DNA from: Kitasatospora aureofaciens
GTDB lineage: Bacteria > Actinomycetota > Actinomycetes > Streptomycetales > Streptomycetaceae
NCBI GenBank assembly: GCA_000720845.1
Contig: JODU01000009.1
Coordinates: forward strand, 1 to 64,000
Reading direction: 5' to 3'
Length of the DNA: 64,000 nucleotides
The translations under genes and the position numbers were made by a program. The notes under the pieces are model-generated. The model was not told where the DNA came from and ran no database searches. It saw only the letters and a list, made by a program, of their open reading frames with translations. This document shows, piece by piece, positions 1 to 8,406 of this stretch (position 1 is its first letter; each line of letters begins with the position of its first letter).

Positions 1-1
1 G

Positions 2-802
2 ACGTTCTTCGGGATCTTCCTGGCGTTGGCGATCGCGTTCGTGATGATCTGGATCGCGTACAAGCCGCAGGTCCGCACGAGTGCGACCGAGCAGACGGAA
101 CAGGCCGGTGCCGCCCTCGCGCCCAGTCCGAGTGGGACTCCGGAGGCTCTGCCGAGCAGTGCGGAGTCCGCGCCGGTCGAGCAGCCGCAGGTGCAGCAGC
201 CCTCGGCCGGCGAGGAGCAGGAGAAGGACGGCGGCGGAGGCGGCGGCGACAAGGACGGCGGCGGAGGTGGCGGCAGCCCGTCCAAGAAGCCCGCCAAGCC
301 GGCCGCGAAGCCGGTGGTCCCCGCCCAGAACATCCTGCTGCGGAACACCACCAGCCACATGTGCGCCGAACTCCCCGGGCGGGAGAAGGGCGTGGCCGAC
401 GGACCCGTTCAGCAGGCCGTCTGCGACGACACCGACGGGGACAACCAGATCTGGGACCTCGAGGTGAAGTACGAGAAGGGCGGGCCCGGCGGGGCGCCGC
501 TCTTCCAGATCCGGAACATCAAGGACAGGTTCTGCATGGACCTGCCCAACCACGGGTCCGCTGCCGTGGGGACGCCCGTCACCGAGTTCCACTGCGACAG
601 CACCACCTCGACCGACAACCAGCTCTGGTGGGTCGACAAGCAGGAGAGCGGGGACTACTGGATCCGCAACTTCGCCAGCAACCAGAAGTGCCTCGGTGTG
701 GAGGGCGCGAACGGCGGCGCCCTCTTCTCCAAGATGGTGCTCGACAACTGCAGCAACGTCGACGACCAGGAGTGGGAGATCATCCACCCGAAGAAGGGCT
801 GA
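2..802 (+). CDS. Membrane-anchored ricin-type beta-trefoil lectin (5' partial)
   Basis: The open frame runs in from before the window, so the N-terminus is missing; the first visible start (TTG at 26) is not credible because the hydrophobic segment FFGIFLALAIAFVMIW begins upstream of it. After that membrane helix comes a low-complexity Ser/Pro/Glu/Gly linker with two runs of glycines flanking KDG, then a beta-trefoil. The trefoil shows the three QxW repeats of the ricin-B family (QIW, QLW, QEW) and paired cysteines (MCAELP, FCMDLP, KCLGVE), so it should bind carbohydrate outside the membrane. It converges on the CIS-type ATPase with only 27 bases between stops. Position next to CIS genes suggests a link, but that is inference. 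Confidence 0.85.
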   Translation, partial: TFFGIFLALAIAFVMIWIAYKPQVRTSATEQTEQAGAALAPSPSGTPEALPSSAESAPVEQPQVQQPSAGEEQEKDGGGGGGDKDGGGGGGSPSKKPAKPAAKPVVPAQNILLRNTTSHMCAELPGREKGVADGPVQQAVCDDTDGDNQIWDLEVKYEKGGPGGAPLFQIRNIKDRFCMDLPNHGSAAVGTPVTEFHCDSTTSTDNQLWWVDKQESGDYWIRNFASNQKCLGVEGANGGALFSKMVLDNCSNVDDQEWEIIHPKKG

Positions 803-829
803 CGGCCGGGGCCCGGGCGGTCCCGGCGG

Positions 830-2920
830 TCACCAGCCGCCTTCGCCCGGGACCAGCCGTCCGGCCTTGCGGTACTCACGGCGGGCGCCCTCCAGGAGGT
901 CGTCCGCCGTCACCATGTCGTCGCGTCCGGCGGCGAGGTACGCGGCCGTGACGACCGCGCTGCGGATCGAACCGCCGGCCAGCTCGAAGTCCCGGGCCAG
1001 CACACCCGGGTCGATGCCGTCGGAGGACGGGACCCGCGACAGGCTGTGCCGCCACAGCGCCAGGCGCTGCTCGACGTCCGGGAACGGGAAGTCGACGACC
1101 AGGTCGAGGCGCCGGGTGAACGCCTCGTCGATGTTGGCGCGCAGGTTGGTGGTGAGCAGGGCGATGCCGTCGAAGGACTCCAGCCGCTGGAGCAGGTAGG
1201 CGCTCTCCATGTTGGCGTACTTGTCGTGGGCGTCCTTGACCTCGGAACGCTTGCCGAAGACGGCGTCGGCCTCGTCGAAGAGGAGCACGGCGTCCGTGCG
1301 GTCGGCCTCGGTGAAGATGCGCTCCAGGTTCTTCTCGGTCTCGCCGACGTACTTGTCGACGACCGACGACAGCTGGACCACGTACAGGTCGAGGCCCAGG
1401 TCGGCGGCGACCACCTCGGCCGACAGCGTCTTGCCGGTGCCGGATTCGCCCGCGAACAGGCCGAGGACGCCCCGGCCCCGGCCGCCGCCCGCGCTGAGCC
1501 GCCAGTCGCCCAGGACCCGGTCGCGGTGGCGGGCGCGCAGGGCCAGCTCGCGGAGCTGGACCAGGGGCTTGTCGGGCAGCACCAGGTCCTGCCAGTCCAC
1601 GTCCGGCCGGATCCGGCGGGCGTGGCTCTCCAGCCCGGAGGCCGACTGGCGTCGGGCGGCGAGCCGGACGTGCTCGGCGCCGACCGGCGTGCCGTCGAAG
1701 GCGGCAAGGGCCTGGGCGGTGTGCGCGGCCCGCTGGATGCGGTCGCCGCCGAGCCGGTACGGGGCGACGGCCGTGGCCAGGTCGAACCCGTCGGCGTCGG
1801 CGCCCAGCGCGGCCCTCCAGACGGCCACGCCACCGGCCCGGCGGCCGGGGGCGTCCAGGACGAGCGGGTCGGCGGGGGCCCAGTGCGGGTCGTAGGGGCG
1901 CGGGTCCGTCATGAGTACGGTCACGCCGGTCGCGGCGGTCAGCGCCCGCACCAGCGGGCCCGGCTTCTCGGGCAGGCCCGACACCACGATCGCCCGGCCG
2001 TCGAGGCGGCCCTCGCGCAGCAGCTCGGGTACGTGGTCCTCGGGTGCGCTGCAGCGCAGCGCGTCGATACCCGCGGCGTCCAGGACGGTGGCCAGCGCGG
2101 CCAGGCCGTCACCCTCGCGCGGTTCCCGCAGATAGGCGGTGAGCGGGCCGTCCTGAAGGCGGGCGGCCAGGCGCCGGACGAAGACCTCGGCGTCGCCGCC
2201 CGCGGCGGGCAGCGGGCCCGGCATCGGGAGCAGCAGGCCGAGGAGCGCGGCGTCCGGGGTGTCGTCGCCGAGGAGGTGGCCGATGAGCCGGTCCGGGACG
2301 CGCAGCGAACGGGTCAGGAAGGGGCGCTCGGGTTCCTCGACCTCCAGCAGGCCGAGGGTGCGCAGCGGGGCCGAGGCGTGGAACCGGGCCCTGGCCGTCG
2401 CCAGGTGCGCGGGCACCCCGCACAGGTCGAGGGCGAGGCCCACGGTGGCGCGGCGGCGGCTCACGTCGTTGTTGAGGTAGCCGTAGAGCGGCTCGAACGT
2501 GCGGTCGACGTCGGGGGCGAGGGCGACGAGCAGGGCGGCGGTGTCCAGCTCGGTCAGCCCCTCCCGCCCGGCCAGCCGGGCCAGCCGGTCCCCGGGGCCG
2601 GCCGGAGCGCCGGCGGTCACGGGCGCCACGGCCGCGGCCACGGGCTCGGAGCCGGCCGACGGCCAGGTGCGCAGCAGGTGGTGGACGGCCTCGTCGGGCA
2701 GGTACAGGCCGCGCAGCGGGTCGTCGGCCGTCGGGTCCTCGGCGGTGCGGTGCTCGACCAGCGCGGCCACCCGGTCCCGCAGCGCGTCGAGCCGGGCCAG
2801 CAGCGCCCGGGGGGAGTCGCCGGGACCGCCGGGCGGGGCGGCGGCCGGTGCGCCGGCCGGGGAGGCGGTGGCGGGAGCGTGGATGCGGGCGTGGGTGTTC
2901 GGGGTCGTCACTGTCGTCAC
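830..2920 (-). CDS. AAA+ ATPase of contractile injection system type (Afp15/Cis15-like)
   Basis: A 696-residue protein with a weakly structured N-terminal 450 residues and a C-terminal AAA+ domain. Walker A is GESGTGKT near residues 485-492, Walker B is LLFDEADAVF near 545-555, followed by a sensor-like TTNLRANIDEAFTRRLD stretch containing the arginine finger region. This architecture, plus the DUF4255 gene immediately upstream, is that of the ATPase found in extracellular and cytoplasmic contractile injection system clusters, where it is thought to assist assembly. The GTG start overlaps the upstream TGA by four bases (GTGA at 2917-2920), so the two genes are translationally coupled. The start has no other good candidate. 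Role as CIS ATPase is by family and neighbour, confidence good. Confidence 0.9.
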   Translation of the reverse strand: MTTVTTPNTHARIHAPATASPAGAPAAAPPGGPGDSPRALLARLDALRDRVAALVEHRTAEDPTADDPLRGLYLPDEAVHHLLRTWPSAGSEPVAAAVAPVTAGAPAGPGDRLARLAGREGLTELDTAALLVALAPDVDRTFEPLYGYLNNDVSRRRATVGLALDLCGVPAHLATARARFHASAPLRTLGLLEVEEPERPFLTRSLRVPDRLIGHLLGDDTPDAALLGLLLPMPGPLPAAGGDAEVFVRRLAARLQDGPLTAYLREPREGDGLAALATVLDAAGIDALRCSAPEDHVPELLREGRLDGRAIVVSGLPEKPGPLVRALTAATGVTVLMTDPRPYDPHWAPADPLVLDAPGRRAGGVAVWRAALGADADGFDLATAVAPYRLGGDRIQRAAHTAQALAAFDGTPVGAEHVRLAARRQSASGLESHARRIRPDVDWQDLVLPDKPLVQLRELALRARHRDRVLGDWRLSAGGGRGRGVLGLFAGESGTGKTLSAEVVAADLGLDLYVVQLSSVVDKYVGETEKNLERIFTEADRTDAVLLFDEADAVFGKRSEVKDAHDKYANMESAYLLQRLESFDGIALLTTNLRANIDEAFTRRLDLVVDFPFPDVEQRLALWRHSLSRVPSSDGIDPGVLARDFELAGGSIRSAVVTAAYLAAGRDDMVTADDLLEGARREYRKAGRLVPGEGGW

Positions 2921-3594
2921 TGTCGTTTCGTGCGGCCGTCCGTCACGGCCTTGCGGGCCGCGCGGGCCGCCGCCACCTGGTGCGGCCGGTGCGAGCGGCC
3001 CTCGGACATCGGCGGGTCGCCCTCGACGCCGCCGATCCGGACCGTCGCGCCCTCGGTGACCGGGGGCCCGGCGTCGTACTCGGGGTAGGCCGGGAAGGGC
3101 GCCGTCACCACCAGGTCGAGGGACGGCTTCAGCTCGCCGCCCAGGGCGGACCAGATCTCGGCGAGGGAACGGGACTCGGTCTGGACGCCCGCCACCGTCA
3201 TCGGCACCGGGAGGCCCATCGAGCCGAGCGCGCCGGGGAGTTCGTAGGGGGGCAGCTGCTCACGGGGCAGCAGCGTGGCCAGTACGGCGGACAGCAGCCG
3301 GTGTTCGTCCTGCGGGGTCTTCGTCCAGGCCGTCACCAGGTACGACAGGCGGAACCAGCGGGGCGGCTGCCGGCGCTTGACGACGATGTCGTCCTGGTCG
3401 CGCACCGCCACCTGGCCGCGGTGCCGACGGCCCACGTCCTCGCGGATGTCGTACAAGTAGGCGTTGACGACGGGGGCGTTGCGCCGGGCCGCCCAGTCAC
3501 GGGTGGGTGCCTCGAAGGCCACGTCGATGCCCGAGTCCGTCAAGGCCCCGCCCTTGAGGAGGGTCTTGAGGACCTCGTCCACCTCGTGGATCAC
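2917..3594 (-). CDS. DUF4255 family CIS tube terminator/cap protein (Afp16/Cis16-like)
   Basis: A 225-residue protein starting MIHEVDEVLKTLL, with the DUF4255 pattern: an N-terminal helix, NAYLYDIRED, then RWFRLSYLVTAWT and EHRLLSAVLATLL. DUF4255 members (Afp16/Pvc16) cap the sheath-tube assembly of phage-tail-like contractile systems. The C-terminal 40 residues are basic and low in complexity. Start is GTG at 3594. It is followed by the AAA+ ATPase with a four-base overlap. The upstream 194 bases to the response regulator hold no gene I can support, so it may share that gene's promoter or have its own. Confidence 0.9.
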   Translation of the reverse strand: MIHEVDEVLKTLLKGGALTDSGIDVAFEAPTRDWAARRNAPVVNAYLYDIREDVGRRHRGQVAVRDQDDIVVKRRQPPRWFRLSYLVTAWTKTPQDEHRLLSAVLATLLPREQLPPYELPGALGSMGLPVPMTVAGVQTESRSLAEIWSALGGELKPSLDLVVTAPFPAYPEYDAGPPVTEGATVRIGGVEGDPPMSEGRSHRPHQVAAARAARKAVTDGRTKRQ

Positions 3595-3788
3595 GCTCGC
3601 GCTCCCGCCCTGGCCGCACTTGAGTCCGCACGGTCCGCCCGCTGCCGCCGGTCACCGGTGGCTGCCACCGATGCCCGTCACCGATCGTTCCTCCGGTCCG
3701 TCCCGGCCGCACGCGCGCCGGGGACGACGGACGGGCAGGATGCCCTGCCCGCGCGGACCGGAGGGTCCGCCCTCGATTGCCCGTTCGG

Positions 3789-4493
3789 TCAGATGTAGCC
3801 TTCCCGGAGGGCATACGCCACGGCATGCGCGCGGTTGCGCAGATGGAGCCGTGTGGTGAGTCCGTGCATGACGTTCTTGACGGTGCGTTCGGAGTAGGAC
3901 AACTTGCCGGCGATCTCTCCGGTGTCGAGACCCTCGGCGACCAGCCGCAGGACGTCCACCTCTCGGGGTGCGAGGCCCAGCGAGGGGGCGCCGGGGCGTC
4001 CCGCCGCGCCCCGGTGCAGGGTGCCCACCTGGCTGATGAGCCGGCCCAGCAGGTCCGCGGGCAGGTCGCCGTCGCCGCGCGAGGCGGCCAGTACGGCCTG
4101 CACCAGCCGGTGGGCGGTGGCCTCGTGCCGCCAGACGATGGCGCCGACGCCGCACTCGACGACGTCCAGCAGTTCGCTCTCGCGGATCGCACCGATCACC
4201 AGCACGGCACGCGCGCCCTCGCTGCGCACGATCCGGCGCAGCGAGGTGAGCGCCGCGTCGTCGAGCGCGTCCTCGATGAGCAGGGCCACCGTGCCGGGCC
4301 CCGACTCCTCGCGCAGGTCGATCTCCGGGTGCCGGCGCAACTGGCTGACAGCGCCCTCGCGGCTGATCGGGTCCGGAGCGGACACCGCCACCGGGACCCG
4401 CCGGTCGACGACGCCGACCGCCTTGCCCGCGCCGTGGGCGGTGGACGTGGTGGAAGTCATGGATGTGGTGGTGTTCCGGGGTGAGTTGAGCAA
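3789..4493 (-). CDS. LuxR-family response-regulator-like transcription factor
   Basis: A 234-residue protein. Residues about 30-145 are shaped like a receiver domain, but the usual phospho-acceptor strand reads VALLIEDALDD, and the acidic pocket is not the standard DD...D pattern, so it may act without phosphorylation. The C-terminal 65 residues are a NarL/LuxR HTH (LAPREVDVLRLVAEGL, then ERTVKNVMHGLTTRLHLRNR). TTG at 4493 is preceded by GGGGGAAACGG; an ATG eleven codons later (4460) has a poorer ribosome site. It lies upstream of, and on the same strand as, the DUF4255/ATPase pair and diverges from the giant LuxR regulator, so a role in CIS control is likely. Confidence 0.85.
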   Translation of the reverse strand: MLNSPRNTTTSMTSTTSTAHGAGKAVGVVDRRVPVAVSAPDPISREGAVSQLRRHPEIDLREESGPGTVALLIEDALDDAALTSLRRIVRSEGARAVLVIGAIRESELLDVVECGVGAIVWRHEATAHRLVQAVLAASRGDGDLPADLLGRLISQVGTLHRGAAGRPGAPSLGLAPREVDVLRLVAEGLDTGEIAGKLSYSERTVKNVMHGLTTRLHLRNRAHAVAYALREGYI

Positions 4494-4802
4494 CCGTTTC
4501 CCCCCTGTTCACGTGCCCGCTGTCCAGCACAGGCCGGTAGCGGATGTGCGTGTTCCACACTTATGGGGCTGCTGGGACTTCGCAATCGTGGAGCACCACG
4601 AGGCACACCACGAGACCAGCGGGACGACCGCCACGAGCGGCCGCCGTGCGGGCGTCCCGGCAGGTCAGCGGGGTACCGAGCGGAGACGGGGACCCGTGGG
4701 GCCGGTCGCGCGCCACCGTGACCCGCGCCACTTCGCACCACCGTTCACCGCGGTCGCTCGTCTCACACACCGGGGGAGCACCATCCACCACAGGAGGCAC
4801 CG
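4494..4802. promoter_or_regulatory. Divergent intergenic region of the two CIS-locus regulators
   Basis: These 309 bases separate two divergently oriented LuxR-type regulator genes and should contain both promoters. A strong ribosome site AGGAGG sits at 4791-4796 before the ATG at 4803. I see no convincing coding frame, and no operator I can name. Confidence 0.5.
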
Positions 4803-7800
4803 ATGACCGGACCGCTCCGTGAACGCGACGACGCCCACGCGCTGCTGGCGGCCGAGATCGAGCGCGCACGGGCCGGCACCGGCCGCCTCGTCCTGCTGCG
4901 CGGCGCCACCGGCACCGGGCGCACCGCCGTACTGGAGACCGCCGCCCGGCACGCCGAGGACCGCGGTCTGCGGGTGCTGCGCGTGCGCTGCTCGCCCGAG
5001 GACACCCCGGTGCCCTTCGCCATGGTCCTCCACCTGCTCGGCCCGGTACCGGAGTTCACGGACACGGCGCCCGGCGGCGACGACCGGGGCAGCGCGGCCC
5101 GGCTGTGGCGGCTGCTGCGCTCGTACGCGGCCGAGGGCCCGGTGCTGGTGGCCGTCGACGACGTCCACCTCGCCGACGACTCCTCGCGCCGCTGGCTGAC
5201 GGAGGCGGCCCGGCACGTCGACCGATTACCAGTACTGCTGGTCGCCACCGAGCGCAGCCAGTACGACGTCGAACCGCGGCCCGCCGGACTCACCCAGGCG
5301 CTGTCGCCCTCCCTGGTGCGCACCCACACCCTCGCCCCGCTCAGCGACCGGGCGGCGGCCGGGCTGGTCCGCGATGCCTTCCCGGACGCGCCGGCGCGAT
5401 GGGTCGAGGAGTGCGTGCGGGCCGGCGCGGGCAGTCCGCTGCTCCTGCACGCCCTGCTGGACGACCTCGGCGGCACGCCGCACCCCGACGGCGTCCCGCC
5501 CGTGCCGGACAGCTGCGCCGCGCTGTACCCCGGGTCCTACCCGGCCGCCGTCTCCTGGTGGCTGAAGAGCGCCGGCCCGGCGACGGCCGACGTGGCCCGC
5601 TGCCTCGCGGCCCTGGAGCAGGCCTGGCCCGCGGGCCCGCCGGAGCGCCGGGGCGCGCTTCGGCATGCCCTCCCACACCCGCGGACACCGTCCTCGAACA
5701 CGGCGTACGCGCAGACACCGCCGCCGAATGCCGCCTACCGGCAGGCACCGCCGTCGGACGGTGTGTACCGGGAGGCGTCACCGTTGGGCGGTGCGTCCCC
5801 GCAGGCGTCGCCGTTGGGCGGTGCCTACCCGCAGCCGTCTTCGGCGGACGGTGTGTACCGGCAGGCACCGCCGTCGGACGGTGTGTACCGGGAGGCACCG
5901 CCGTTGGACGGCGTGTACGGGCAGGTGTCGCCGTTCGGCACCGCGTCCCCGCAGGCGTCGCCGACGGGCGGTGCGTACGGGCAGGTGTCGCCGTCGGGCA
6001 CCGGGTCCTCGCAGGCACTGCCGTCGGACGGTGCGTATCCGCAGGCACCGTCTCCGGATGCGGCGTACCAGCGGGTCTCGTCGTTCGACACCGCGCGTCG
6101 GCATCCTCACGAGGCACCGACGGCGCGTTCGCGTCGGCCCCGGGACATCGCGCCGGGCTGCCGGGACGTGTGGAGCGCGGGTCCGCGGACACCGCTGCCC
6201 GGCGGGCCCGGCGCGGAGCTGCCGGAGCACGGCCCCTACCCGCACCCAGACGAGCCCGCCGGACCCGCCGACGGGGCGCCGTACCCCGCGTACGCGGTCC
6301 ACGACCCGTACGACGGACGGCCGCAGGACGCACCCGGTGCCGTCTACGGCCGTACCGAGCCGCCCGCGCACGCGCCGCACCGGACGACGCTGTGGCGCAC
6401 CCCCTCCCCGCCCCCGGCACAGGGGTCGGCCGGTGACCCGGTCGACGTGCTCGCCGAGGCGGCCGGGGCCGATCCCGCGCGGATCGAGGGCTGGCTCGCC
6501 GCCATGACCCGGCTCGGACTGCTGCGCCCCGACATGGGCGGCCGCCCCCGCTACGCCCACCCGCTGCTGCGCGACGCCGTGCTGAGCGGCTGGCCCCGGC
6601 CGCGCCGCGAGGCCGTGCACCGGGCGGCGGCGGAGGCGATGCTGCGCCGCGGCGACCGGGTCGAGGCGGTCGCCCGGCACCTGCTGCGCACCCCGGCCGT
6701 CGGCCGGTCCTGGACGCTGCGCGTCCTGCGCGACGCCGTGACCGTCGCCGTGCACGACGCCCGGCCCGCCGACGCCGTCCGGTACCTGCGCCGGGCCCTG
6801 GACGAGCCGCTCACCGACGACCTCCGGCAACGGCTGCTGACCGAACTGGGCTCCCTGGAGTACGCGTCGGCCGACACCCCCGCCGCCATCGCACGGCTCG
6901 CCGAGGCCCAGCACCTGCCGGCCGACCCCCGCAACCGGGTGCGTACGGCCGTCGCCCTCGGCACCGCCCTGGCCGGCCGCGGCGAGATCCGCACCGCGAT
7001 GGAGGTGCTGCGCCGCACCGAGGGCCGGCTGTCCGGGCACCACCCGGGCTTGGCCCGCACCGTGCAGACCGCCACCGCGCTGCTGTCCGACGAGGACCTG
7101 GCGACCCGGCAGGAGGTGTACCGCTGGCTGTGCGAGACCGGCCGGCACTCCCCGGAGCTGGTCGGCACCGCCGGACAGGCCCTGCTGGTGCGGTACGCGG
7201 CGACGGCCGCGCTGATCTCCGCCGACGAGGCGATGACCCGGGTACGGGACCTGCTCGCACAGCCCACCGACCCGCTCGCCGAGCCCTTCCTGCTCGGTAC
7301 GGCCGCCGCGGTCGCCCAGTGGGCCGACGAACTCGACGAGGCCGAGCGGCTCGTGGAGCGCGGCCTGGCCGGACAGCACCCCGCCCTGCTGCACCCGATG
7401 CAGCACGCGCTGCTCAACACCCGCGCCGACATCGTTGCCGCCCGCGGCGACCACGCCCGGCTGCTCGCCCTCGCCGCCGACACCGGGCCCGGCCCCGGCC
7501 CCACCAACCGGGACGCCCACGCCCTGATGGCCCTCGTCCACACCGGCCGCAGCGACGAGGCACTGCGCCACGCCGACCGCTTCGACCTGCGCGAGGTGCC
7601 GGAGAACTGGGAGCTGAACCGCTTCCTGTACGCGCGTGGAGTGCTGCGCGCCGCCACCGGCGACCCGGCGGGCGCCCTGCACGACTTCCTGGAGTGCGGG
7701 CGCCGGCAGGCGGCCCGCGAGGTGATCAGCCCCGTCGTCACCCCGTGGCGGACCGCCGTCGCGGAGTGCCGGCTGGCGCTGGGCGGCGGCCCCGAGGCGC

Positions 7801-8381
7801 TGGCCCTGGCGACGGAGGAACTGCGGCTGGCCCGGGTGTGGGGCACCCCCCGCACCGTGGGCCGCGCCCTGCGTGTGCTGGGCACCGCGACCGGCGGGCG
7901 CCGCGGCCTGGAGCTGGCCGAGGAGGCCGTACGGACCCTGCGGGACGCGTCCGCCGACACCGACATGGAGCTGATCCCCGCGCTGCTCGCCCAGGGCCGT
8001 CAGCTCCTCGACGCGGGCGAACGCGGACGCGCCCGGGCCCGGCTGCGCGAGGCGGCGGAACTGGCCGAACGCAAGGGCGCCCTGCGCTGGCTCACCCTGG
8101 CCGGGCAGGCCCTGCGCGAAGGCGGCGCCCGCGGCTCCGTGGCGTCCCGCACCGGCGCCGGAGCGCTGACCGGCAGCGAGCGCCGGATCGCCGAACTGGC
8201 CGCCGACGGCCGCACCAACACCGAGATCGCCGACCTGCTGCACCTCGCCCGGCGCACCGTGGAGACCCACCTGACCAGCACCTACCGCAAGCTGCGGATA
8301 CGGCGCAGGACGGAGCTGCCGGGCGCGCTGGAGCGCGGCCCGCGCCGGGAACGGGAGCCGCACCCCGACACCCGGTGCTGA
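4803..8381 (+). CDS. Giant LuxR-family AAA/STAND transcriptional regulator with decapeptide repeats and a TTA codon
   Basis: A 1192-residue LAL-type regulator. The N-terminal P-loop is GATGTGRT (residues 34-41) and the Walker B strand is VLVAVDDVHLAD near residue 118. A TPR-like helical region fills roughly 600-1100, and the C-terminus is a LuxR HTH (LTGSERRIAELAADGRTNTE, then RRTVETHLTSTYRKL). Between residues about 298 and 430 is an insertion of some thirteen ten-residue repeats of the type DGVYRQAPPS, not a normal part of this family. Codon 142 (5226-5228) is the rare TTA, so full translation should need the bldA tRNA. It sits beside the CIS genes and diverges from the other regulator. An AGGAGG ribosome site fixes the start. 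Confidence 0.9.
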   Translation: MTGPLRERDDAHALLAAEIERARAGTGRLVLLRGATGTGRTAVLETAARHAEDRGLRVLRVRCSPEDTPVPFAMVLHLLGPVPEFTDTAPGGDDRGSAARLWRLLRSYAAEGPVLVAVDDVHLADDSSRRWLTEAARHVDRLPVLLVATERSQYDVEPRPAGLTQALSPSLVRTHTLAPLSDRAAAGLVRDAFPDAPARWVEECVRAGAGSPLLLHALLDDLGGTPHPDGVPPVPDSCAALYPGSYPAAVSWWLKSAGPATADVARCLAALEQAWPAGPPERRGALRHALPHPRTPSSNTAYAQTPPPNAAYRQAPPSDGVYREASPLGGASPQASPLGGAYPQPSSADGVYRQAPPSDGVYREAPPLDGVYGQVSPFGTASPQASPTGGAYGQVSPSGTGSSQALPSDGAYPQAPSPDAAYQRVSSFDTARRHPHEAPTARSRRPRDIAPGCRDVWSAGPRTPLPGGPGAELPEHGPYPHPDEPAGPADGAPYPAYAVHDPYDGRPQDAPGAVYGRTEPPAHAPHRTTLWRTPSPPPAQGSAGDPVDVLAEAAGADPARIEGWLAAMTRLGLLRPDMGGRPRYAHPLLRDAVLSGWPRPRREAVHRAAAEAMLRRGDRVEAVARHLLRTPAVGRSWTLRVLRDAVTVAVHDARPADAVRYLRRALDEPLTDDLRQRLLTELGSLEYASADTPAAIARLAEAQHLPADPRNRVRTAVALGTALAGRGEIRTAMEVLRRTEGRLSGHHPGLARTVQTATALLSDEDLATRQEVYRWLCETGRHSPELVGTAGQALLVRYAATAALISADEAMTRVRDLLAQPTDPLAEPFLLGTAAAVAQWADELDEAERLVERGLAGQHPALLHPMQHALLNTRADIVAARGDHARLLALAADTGPGPGPTNRDAHALMALVHTGRSDEALRHADRFDLREVPENWELNRFLYARGVLRAATGDPAGALHDFLECGRRQAAREVISPVVTPWRTAVAECRLALGGGPEALALATEELRLARVWGTPRTVGRALRVLGTATGGRRGLELAEEAVRTLRDASADTDMELIPALLAQGRQLLDAGERGRARARLREAAELAERKGALRWLTLAGQALREGGARGSVASRTGAGALTGSERRIAELAADGRTNTEIADLLHLARRTVETHLTSTYRKLRIRRRTELPGALERGPRREREPHPDTRC
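5696..6091 (+). repeat. In-gene 30-bp tandem repeat array (about 13 units)
   Basis: The protein reads in decapeptides such as DGVYRQAPPS, DGVYREAPPL, GGAYGQVSPS and GTASPQASPT, giving a 30-base period with good DNA conservation between neighbours (ggacggtgtgtaccggcagg recurs with small changes). The period is a multiple of three, so copy-number changes keep the frame. No spacers separate the units. Confidence 0.9.
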
Positions 8382-8406
8382 GGACCGCAGGTGACCCGCG
8401 CGCTCC

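Noticed and set aside
1046..3088. Long plus-strand frame of about 680 codons opposite the AAA+ ATPase gene
   Set aside because: It is the complement of a clearly conserved ATPase gene; in such GC-rich DNA opposite frames stay open by codon bias, and its product shows no motifs.
5696..6091. 30-bp periodic repeats considered as a CRISPR array
   Set aside because: Units are contiguous with no spacers and translate in frame as decapeptides within a regulator gene.
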